Part shown: in pieces, positions 6,555 through 12,530 of the stretch | How positions within the stretch are numbered: the first letter of the stretch is position 1 | How the letters are laid out: each line of letters opens with the position of its first letter | Source of the DNA: Treponema sp. | GTDB taxonomy: Bacteria; Spirochaetota; Spirochaetia; Treponematales; Breznakiellaceae | Assembly (NCBI GenBank): GCA_031281925.1 | Contig: JAITES010000060.1 | Span: forward strand, 1 to 12,530 | Direction: 5' to 3' | DNA: 12,530 nucleotides | Notes under the pieces: model-generated | What the model saw: only the letters and a program-made list of their open reading frames with translations | Databases searched by the model: none | What the model was told of the DNA's origin: nothing | Position numbers and translations under genes: made by a program

Positions 6555-7700
6555 ATGAATAGTCCCTTTTCCGTTTCAATAATTTATCCCCTGGTCAGCG
6601 CCGGGCTTGTCCTGGCCTTGATTTTCTTCGATTTTATCACCCGCACCGACACGGATTACTTTCAGCGGAGGGTCTTCCTTGTATCTCTGATAGTCATTTT
6701 TGCCGATATCGTCTTCAGCACCGCCAACACGTTTTTCAACGGCATGAACGGACGGATAGTTCATATCATTCTCTATATTACCAACAGTCTGTATTTTGTT
6801 TTTCAGTACCTAAGCTACTACATGGCGGTCCTTTACATCGACTATATGGTCAACAAGAATATCAACCGGGCAAAGGTTTTTATATGGATTATTATTGGGA
6901 TAATCTCCGCGGTTCTGGCTTTCCTGCTCTTTAACCTGCCTTACGGCTTTTGCTTCTCCATAAGCGGGGAGAATCTGTTTGTAAAGGGCAGGCAGTTTAT
7001 CATCCCATTTTTCTTCGGTTACGGCGCCATTATCCTTGCCGCGGTAGATCTGATCACATCGGCAAAATTTATAAAGGGAAACCAGCTCTATGTGATTGCC
7101 TTTTTTGCCATTCTTATCGGCGCCGGGGCGGGCTTTGATTTCTTCTTCAAGACCAACTATGTTATCTGGACCTGTTATACCGGGGCGCTGTTGTACTGTT
7201 ACTTTACCATTGTCCGCAGCGATACCACTACGGACAGGGTAACGGGCATAGGGAACCGCGCCAGCTTCAACGAATTCATCAATCAGATTAACCATATAAG
7301 CAAAAAGCAGAGCTATGCCATGGCTCTTTTCGACATTAACGGCCTTAAAGCGATCAACGACAAGCTGGGTATGGAGCATGGAGACTATGCCCTGCAGGAT
7401 CTGGCGGATATCCTTAAAAAATGTACCCGGCAGTCGGACTTTATCGCCCGTATCGGGCCGGATGAATTCATCGTCGCAATCAAGGCAAAGTTCGACATCG
7501 AAAAACTTTTACTCCGTTTTCTCCGTATGATGGAAAACTATAACCAGACTACGGAACGGGCCTTCAAGCTTTCGGTCAGTTACGGCTACGACACCTATAC
7601 CTCCCATACGGAACAGTCCACAGAAGAATTCCTTACCCGGCTCAACACCCTGGTCTTCCGTCACAAGTCCGACCAGAAAGAAGTTGCCTCCCACGAATAG
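6555..7700 (+). CDS. seven-transmembrane protein with GGDEF-family domain (GPDEF variant)
   Basis: A 381-aa inner-membrane signalling protein. About seven hydrophobic segments fill the N-terminal part (roughly residues 8-28, 40-56, 68-95, 107-125, 148-170, 178-198, 201-220), followed by a cytosolic GGDEF domain (about 225-370). GGDEF domains make cyclic di-GMP from two GTP. Retained here are FDINGLKAIND (259-269; metal and guanine-binding positions), HGD (275-277), and an RQSD (292-295) placed five residues before the signature, which matches the allosteric I-site RxxD that binds c-di-GMP. The signature itself is GPDEF (301-305): proline replaces the second glycine of the substrate loop. It may thus be a weak cyclase or a c-di-GMP receptor. 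No EAL or HD-GYP domain is present. The start is ATG just after the promoter; it ends 9 nt before ffh and is almost certainly co-transcribed with it. The input sensed by the 7TM part is unknown. Confidence 0.9.
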   Translation: MNSPFSVSIIYPLVSAGLVLALIFFDFITRTDTDYFQRRVFLVSLIVIFADIVFSTANTFFNGMNGRIVHIILYITNSLYFVFQYLSYYMAVLYIDYMVNKNINRAKVFIWIIIGIISAVLAFLLFNLPYGFCFSISGENLFVKGRQFIIPFFFGYGAIILAAVDLITSAKFIKGNQLYVIAFFAILIGAGAGFDFFFKTNYVIWTCYTGALLYCYFTIVRSDTTTDRVTGIGNRASFNEFINQINHISKKQSYAMALFDINGLKAINDKLGMEHGDYALQDLADILKKCTRQSDFIARIGPDEFIVAIKAKFDIEKLLLRFLRMMENYNQTTERAFKLSVSYGYDTYTSHTEQSTEEFLTRLNTLVFRHKSDQKEVASHE

Positions 7701-7703
7701 GAG
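7699..7703 (+). promoter_or_regulatory. ffh ribosome binding site overlapping the upstream stop codon
   Basis: AGGAG overlaps the last two bases of the TAG stop of the GGDEF gene and lies 6 nt before the ffh ATG at 7710. It supports this start and coupled translation of the two genes. Confidence 0.75.
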
Positions 7704-7709
7704 ATCCCC

Positions 7710-9050
7710 ATGTTTGATAAACTTACCCAGAAAGTATCCGATGCCCTGCGTTTTGTAGCGGGTAAATCTACCATAACCGAAAAAAACATCGACGATGCGG
7801 TAGATGCCATCAAGATGGCCCTCCTGGAGGCGGATGTAAACCTCCGGGTCGTGCGGCGTTTTGTCAATTCAACGATAGAAGAAGCCAAGGGGGAGAAGGT
7901 TCTCCGTTCCGTCGATCCGGGACAGCAGTTTGTTAAAATCGTTCACGACAAGATGGTCTCCTTTCTGGGGGATACAAAGCAGGATCTTCAGCTTAAAGGG
8001 CCGGATACCATCTCCGTCATCCTGATGCTGGGGCTCCAGGGCTCGGGAAAAACCACCAGTTCCGCCAAGCTGGCCCTCAGGCTGAAAAATGAAGGCCGCA
8101 AACCCCTGCTTGTCGCCTGCGATCTGGTGCGTCCGGCGGCCATGGAGCAGCTTGCCGTGCTGGCAGACCAGGTGGGAGTGCCAATCTACCGGGAAGAAGG
8201 CGCAAAAGATTCGGCAAAGGTCTACAGGGCTGCCCTGGACTGGGCCCGGCTCAACATGATCGACACGATAATTGTGGACACCACAGGCCGTCTCCAGATT
8301 GACGAAGAGATGATGGCGGAACTTTCCCGCCTCAAGGAAGCCTGCAAACCCGATGAACTGCTTCTCGTGGCCGATTCCATGACCGGACAGTCCGCGGTTG
8401 ACATCGCCAAAACCTTTGACGAGAAGATAGGCCTCTCCGGCGTGGTGCTTACCAAGTTTGACAGCGACACCAGGGGCGGCGCGGCCCTTTCCCTTAAAAC
8501 CGTTACCGGCAAGGCTCTCAAATTCGTGGGTACCGGGGAGAAGCCGGAAGACTTTGAGCCCTTCCACCCCGACAGAATCGCCGGACGCATCCTCGGCATG
8601 GGGGATGTGGTAAGCCTCGTGGAGAAGGCCCAAACCGTTATCGATCAAAAGGAAGCCCTGGAACTCCAGAAGAAGATGGAGAAGGAGAATTTTACTCTGG
8701 AAGACTGGCTGGCCCAGCTCCGTTCGGTAAAAAAAATGGGTTCCCTCCAGTCCATGCTGGACATGATCCCCGGCATGGCCGGGCAGATTAGCGAAGAAGA
8801 CATCAACAAAGAAGATTTGAAGAGCCAGGAGGCGATTCTTTCATCAATGACAAGGAAAGAACGGGCAAATCACCTGATCATAGGCCCCTCCCGGCGTACC
8901 AGAATTGCCCGCGGTTCGGGAACATCCGTCGCCGAAGTTGCCCGGCTCATCAAAAAATTCGAAAAAATGCGGGTCATGATGAAAAAAATGGCAAAAATGA
9001 ACAAAAACCCCGCCCGGTTTATGAATTCCGGAAGACTGTTTCCTTCATAA
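7710..9050 (+). CDS. ffh: signal recognition particle protein Ffh (SRP54 homologue)
   Basis: GTPase that, with 4.5S RNA, binds signal sequences on nascent membrane and exported proteins and delivers ribosomes to the receptor FtsY at the inner membrane. The 446-aa product has the complete order: N domain (about 1-90; ALLEADVNLRVVRRF), G domain with P-loop GLQGSGKTT (108-116), DLVRPAA (138-144), DTTGR (190-194), TKFD (248-251) and GGAALS, then a methionine-rich M domain (about 320-440) with the SRP RNA-binding motif RRTRIARGSGT (395-405). Length is normal for bacteria. It shares a transcript with the GGDEF gene upstream. The next gene is a large exported repeat protein from its own region, so the frequent partners of ffh such as rpsP and rimM are not adjacent here. 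No strong terminator is visible after the stop. Confidence 0.98.
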   Translation: MFDKLTQKVSDALRFVAGKSTITEKNIDDAVDAIKMALLEADVNLRVVRRFVNSTIEEAKGEKVLRSVDPGQQFVKIVHDKMVSFLGDTKQDLQLKGPDTISVILMLGLQGSGKTTSSAKLALRLKNEGRKPLLVACDLVRPAAMEQLAVLADQVGVPIYREEGAKDSAKVYRAALDWARLNMIDTIIVDTTGRLQIDEEMMAELSRLKEACKPDELLLVADSMTGQSAVDIAKTFDEKIGLSGVVLTKFDSDTRGGAALSLKTVTGKALKFVGTGEKPEDFEPFHPDRIAGRILGMGDVVSLVEKAQTVIDQKEALELQKKMEKENFTLEDWLAQLRSVKKMGSLQSMLDMIPGMAGQISEEDINKEDLKSQEAILSSMTRKERANHLIIGPSRRTRIARGSGTSVAEVARLIKKFEKMRVMMKKMAKMNKNPARFMNSGRLFPS

Positions 9051-9099
9051 AAATATTTTAAGACCATTTTCGTAAAATTCTCTTATCAGACCTTCATTT

Positions 9100-9128
9100 T
9101 TGCCATATTAATGGCGATATTTATTAAT
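9100..9128 (+). promoter_or_regulatory. possible promoter of the Ig-like repeat gene
   Basis: TTGCCA (9100-9105, five of six to TTGACA), a 16-nt spacer, then TATTAA (9122-9127); shifting by one gives ATTAAT with 17 nt. The expected start is near 9134, giving a leader of about 20 nt before the ATG at 9155. The -10 is only a moderate match and the region is AT-rich, so confidence is limited. Confidence 0.4.
9102..9115. promoter_or_regulatory. inverted repeat within the candidate promoter
   Basis: GCCAT-ATTA-ATGGC is a perfect 5-bp inverted repeat with a 4-nt centre, covering the end of the putative -35 and the start of the spacer. No T run follows it, so it is not an obvious terminator of ffh. 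It could be an operator half-site pair or chance in an AT-rich spacer. Confidence 0.3.
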
Positions 9129-9154
9129 GATGATAGAAACGATTCGGGGGAGTC

Positions 9155-12100
9155 ATGCACAGACGTTTTCTACTAATAGTAGGTTTATTTCTTTTTTCTT
9201 CGTTTGGCCTGCTGTCCGCGGCAGGGCGCAAGGATAATGTCCAGAAGACTGTTGATACGCCGGAAGGATTTACCGAGTTTATCGATATCAATGACCGGAA
9301 GAAGGGGAAGTATAACTTCTTTATTGAGGCGGAGGACAAGGGCGGAAATTCCTCCATGCAGGGGCCCTATAATATATATATAGACCCCGAATCGGATCTG
9401 CCCATAGCCAGAATCGTTAACCCCCGCGAAGACATGAGGGTTCCGGGAAATCTCAATATCGTGGGTACCTGCGCGGATGACGATGGCGTAGATCATGTAG
9501 AACTCCTCTTTAACGACGACCCCGCCACCACGGTGATTGCCGAAGGCAAGGAATTCTGGTCTTACTTCTACGACACTAACTCCCTGACAGACAAGCTCTA
9601 CAGTATTACCGCCTACGGTGTGGACATTAACGGACTCAAGGGCCGGCCTTTCAGGGTTTCCTGGAACCTTGACCGCAAAAAACCGGTTACCAGGGTTAAC
9701 AGCCACGATCTGGGCGCCCTGGTAAGCGGGAAAATCAGCCTGGAAGGGATCATCCGGGACGGCAACGGCGTGGAAAGCCTCTCCTATTCCGCGGACAACA
9801 GCGGAAAATTCACCCCCCTCAATATACGGATCAATGAGAAGGACAAAAGCGCCCGTTATTCCCTCAGCCTTGATACCCGCAAATATGAAGACGGGCCCAA
9901 GGTGATCTGGTTCAAGGCCAGGGACAGCCAGGGCAGCGAAGGGATCTATACCTACCTGATCTATGTGGACAATACGGGGCCGGATGTAAAGATCGTATAT
10001 CCTGAGGAAAAGACGGCCCAAAACGGCGTTTTCAGAACCGCAGGCTATGTGGTAGACACGGTGGGTATTAAATCCCTCAGTTGGAAACTGGGAAAGAACA
10101 CGGGGGAATTTGAACTGGTTACCGGGAACCCCTGGTGGACAAAGGAATTCGATCTGCGGGGAGAAAAAGGGAAATCCGTTGACCTGGAGATACGGGCGGA
10201 AGACCTTTCCGGCAACATATCCGTGGCCCGCCGGAAAATTTCCCTGGATCAGGCGGCGGATCTCCCCAGGGTGAGCCTTACGGGGCCTGCTTCTTCCGCG
10301 GTGATTCCAGGCCTCGTAGTCCCGCTTACAGGCATTGCGTCCGATGACGACGGGGTGGAGTCGATTTTTTACTCCATTGACGGCGGCGCTCCGGTAGAAG
10401 TTCCCTGTTCCGGTCTTTTCCAGATCAGCATAGACAATCTGGCCCTCGGAACCCACAGCATTTCCGTATGGGCCAGGGATATCTACGGGGTTACAGGCCC
10501 CGATGTGGAGGTAAAGAACTTTATTCTTGCGGGAGACAGGCCGCAGATACGCATAGAAAGCGCCTTTTTTGGCAGTGAAAAAAAAACCGGCCCATCCACG
10601 CCCTGGATTAGCGGGATGGAACTCAACGTTGATCAGGATCCGGTACTGGTACTGGGAATAACTACGGGAAGCGCCCTCAAAACGATCAATTACCGGCTGG
10701 GCAGCCGGCCTCCGTTTACCGAAACGATACGGGATCGGGGCGGGCCAAAATTCACCCGGAACATCGTACTGCCTGCCGCCATCGACTTCGGCCAGGTGTC
10801 GCTCCATATCGAGGCCGAGGATATTCACGGCCAGACAGGAAGCCTCGATGAAATTCTCATTGTTACCGATCTCAGCCGGACACGGGGCGATCCTGAGATT
10901 GTCATTCCCGATTTGCAGCTCGATCAATCCGGCAATGTCTATCTGGACCAAAGAGCGCCCCTTTCAGGCTACCTTGCAGGCGCCGGCGCCCGTGAATATT
11001 CGGCCCGGCTGGAGGGCGAGAGCTCCGGTATTAGCCTCAGCCAGGAGGGGAACTACTTCAGCATACAAACTTCAGGTTATGGAAGTAACGCCTATGGGGT
11101 ACAGGTGGTAATGGAAAGCGATAAAGGCTTTGAGTACCGCTCTCCTTCCATGAACCTTATCGTTTCAGAGTCTTCCGGAAGGGACTTCGTCAAATTCGAT
11201 ACCCTGGACGGCAAGGCCTGGAAAACGGGAATGCAGCTTGAGATAGAGAAGGGAGAACGGCGCAGCGTAGCGCTGCAGGCCACCGTACAAAGCGCCTTCC
11301 AGGTGCAGTCGGCAGTCTTTACTGCCGGCGGCCGGGACATAAAGGCTTCAGTCAAAAAAACCGGGAATAACTATACCCTGACGGCCAATATCCCGACGGA
11401 TCTTCCCGCGGATCGCACCCTGGTGAACGCCCTTGTACAGCTAAAGGGGGCGCCTCCTATCAGAGCCACAGGAGAATTTGTGATCACAAGGCCGGTTTCG
11501 GGAAGGCAGATCAACACAAATCCCGGCTTTATCTGGTGCGATCCCCGCTACACAGACAGCGGGGAGATCGTTCTCGATCAGGCCGAAGTACTCACAGGCC
11601 TCTACACCGGCCGCCCTGTCTCCCGGGTGAGCATATCAAGAGACGGTTCTCCCCCTGCCGGTTCCGGCGCGGAGGAAAACGGCGGGATGCAGAATTTCGT
11701 GGAAGGGCTTTCGGTTTCCGTCGATGAATACGGCAGGATCAGCCTCCGTTCCCGGGCGGAAGGACACTCGGAGCCCGTCAGATTCACCATCACCGACAGG
11801 GACGGCTGGACGTATCAGACCGGAAGCTTCCGTTTCTTCACCGATTCCATCGCTCCCCGGATCAGTTTTGCCGATGAAGACATAGAAGACATCTGGGTCA
11901 GGGACGTATTGCCGATCAGCCTCATTGTAAGCGATCAAAACGCCATCACCAACATCGAGTATTCGGTGGACATGGGCCGGAACTGGCGCCGTTTCGACCT
12001 GATAGGCGACTACTCCGGGGAAGGAGGGGCGGAATTTCAGGTAGCCCAGCTGCTGGACTTCGGTGACAGCGAAGACGGCCTCATACGCGTCATGATCCGG

Positions 12101-12530
12101 GCGGTAGACGAAAGCGGCAAAACCGGAAATCTTAATTTCAATGTCCACAAGGACACGGTTCCGCCCGTGCCTGCCCTGATTGTCCCCATAACGGATTCCC
12201 TGGTTAACGGCATCATCAAGCTGGGAATCCTCGTGGAAGACGCAGGAAAGATCAGTTCCATAGAGTATGAAGGCACGAGGCCCGAACTGGAATGGATCGG
12301 AGATGAAGAAGACGCCGAAGAACTCGGCTACGGTTTTGCGGGAACGGAGACGGAGATCGAAGGTGAAGAAGCGGGCAGCTGGGCGCCTACCGGGCGGCTT
12401 GAGAATTTTCACCAAAGCATAGAACCTTCAAATTTCATCGATATCCTTGTGGGAACCGAAGAGATTCCTCTCCTTGAAACCATGAAATTTCACTTTACCG
12501 ATGCGGCGGGAAACCATTCCGTTCTGGATT
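9155..12530 (+). CDS. large exported Ig-like repeat protein, 3' end outside the window
   Basis: The open frame continues past the right edge; 1125 residues are visible. The N-terminus MHRRF plus a Leu/Phe-rich core ends at LLSAAG, a signal-peptidase I type signal with no lipobox cysteine. The rest is a chain of about 90-100 residue beta-sandwich-like units: about 83-177, 178-276, 277-370, 371-462, then more diverged ones, with clear recurrence near residues 898-1000 and after 1000. Units share a start of Pro, alternating hydrophobics and Pro (RIVNP, KIVYP), a turn such as DDDGVDHVELLF or DDDGVESIFYS, and an end such as AEDLSGN or ARDSQG followed by a D-x-x-xP linker. This resembles bacterial Ig-like/cadherin-like folds of surface or periplasmic scaffold proteins. 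An acidic insertion lies near residues 1050-1072. The ATG at 9155 has GGGGGAG only 2 nt upstream; the other frames close soon after. No enzymatic domain is seen; function unknown. Confidence 0.85.
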   Translation, partial: MHRRFLLIVGLFLFSSFGLLSAAGRKDNVQKTVDTPEGFTEFIDINDRKKGKYNFFIEAEDKGGNSSMQGPYNIYIDPESDLPIARIVNPREDMRVPGNLNIVGTCADDDGVDHVELLFNDDPATTVIAEGKEFWSYFYDTNSLTDKLYSITAYGVDINGLKGRPFRVSWNLDRKKPVTRVNSHDLGALVSGKISLEGIIRDGNGVESLSYSADNSGKFTPLNIRINEKDKSARYSLSLDTRKYEDGPKVIWFKARDSQGSEGIYTYLIYVDNTGPDVKIVYPEEKTAQNGVFRTAGYVVDTVGIKSLSWKLGKNTGEFELVTGNPWWTKEFDLRGEKGKSVDLEIRAEDLSGNISVARRKISLDQAADLPRVSLTGPASSAVIPGLVVPLTGIASDDDGVESIFYSIDGGAPVEVPCSGLFQISIDNLALGTHSISVWARDIYGVTGPDVEVKNFILAGDRPQIRIESAFFGSEKKTGPSTPWISGMELNVDQDPVLVLGITTGSALKTINYRLGSRPPFTETIRDRGGPKFTRNIVLPAAIDFGQVSLHIEAEDIHGQTGSLDEILIVTDLSRTRGDPEIVIPDLQLDQSGNVYLDQRAPLSGYLAGAGAREYSARLEGESSGISLSQEGNYFSIQTSGYGSNAYGVQVVMESDKGFEYRSPSMNLIVSESSGRDFVKFDTLDGKAWKTGMQLEIEKGERRSVALQATVQSAFQVQSAVFTAGGRDIKASVKKTGNNYTLTANIPTDLPADRTLVNALVQLKGAPPIRATGEFVITRPVSGRQINTNPGFIWCDPRYTDSGEIVLDQAEVLTGLYTGRPVSRVSISRDGSPPAGSGAEENGGMQNFVEGLSVSVDEYGRISLRSRAEGHSEPVRFTITDRDGWTYQTGSFRFFTDSIAPRISFADEDIEDIWVRDVLPISLIVSDQNAITNIEYSVDMGRNWRRFDLIGDYSGEGGAEFQVAQLLDFGDSEDGLIRVMIRAVDESGKTGNLNFNVHKDTVPPVPALIVPITDSLVNGIIKLGILVEDAGKISSIEYEGTRPELEWIGDEEDAEELGYGFAGTETEIEGEEAGSWAPTGRLENFHQSIEPSNFIDILVGTEEIPLLETMKFHFTDAAGNHSVLD

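Noticed and set aside
7869..8648. Minus-strand open frame of 259 codons inside ffh
   Set aside because: It lies fully opposite the conserved GTPase domain of ffh and shows no family features.
9185..10951. Long minus-strand open frame (588 codons) antisense to the Ig-like gene
   Set aside because: The plus-strand frame has a signal peptide, a start region and clear repeated domains over the same bases. The antisense product has no recognisable family, so it is a shadow.
11636..12415. Minus-strand open frame of 259 codons near the right edge
   Set aside because: It is antisense to the continuous Ig-like reading frame and lacks domain features.

Overview
This window looks like chromosome of a spirochaete, most likely a Treponema of moderate to high GC (free-living or gut type). 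That is an inference from several things: a remnant of an Rpn-like/PD-(D/E)XK-type gene family that is common in Treponema, outer-membrane-type proteins combining a small barrel with a transglutaminase-like and a TPR region, a 7TM-GGDEF protein, and a very large Ig-like repeat envelope protein. No rRNA, tRNA, CRISPR array, insertion sequence or attachment site was seen.

Layout. Bases 1-411 hold a possible terminator and a broken Rpn-like gene, both on the minus strand; 412-565 holds nothing I can identify. Bases 566-5904 are a two-gene minus-strand operon of full-length paralogues. The promoter-proximal gene (3970-5904, 644 aa) and the distal gene (566-3964, 1132 aa) share signal peptide, small beta-barrel-like region, a beta-rich domain, a transglutaminase-like (TGL) domain and TPR-like repeats. 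The distal copy keeps Cys-His-Glu at the three catalytic positions. The proximal copy has Ile, Asp and Ser there, so it looks like a pseudoenzyme partner. The distal copy also carries a Pro/Ala/Glu-rich tail of about 350 residues built on 21-residue repeats, ending in a transmembrane segment and a basic tip. It could therefore link the outer and inner membranes.

A divergent intergenic region (5905-6011) separates this operon from plus-strand genes: nucleoside diphosphate kinase (ndk, 6012-6470), then a 7TM-GGDEF protein (6555-7700) whose signature is GPDEF but whose RxxD I-site is intact, then ffh (7710-9050, signal recognition particle GTPase), whose Shine-Dalgarno overlaps the stop codon of the GGDEF gene. 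A large exported protein made of Ig-like repeats starts at 9155 and runs off the right edge (at least 1125 residues visible).

The regulatory pattern is notable. The three genes that begin transcription units around 5.9-6.6 kb have -10-like hexamers only 7-11 nt before the ATG and no well-placed Shine-Dalgarno, which suggests leaderless or nearly leaderless mRNAs. The internal genes of the two operons do have Shine-Dalgarno sequences. The best candidates for undescribed biology are the intact/degenerate TGL pair with its possible trans-envelope tail, and the GPDEF protein as a possible c-di-GMP receptor co-transcribed with ffh.
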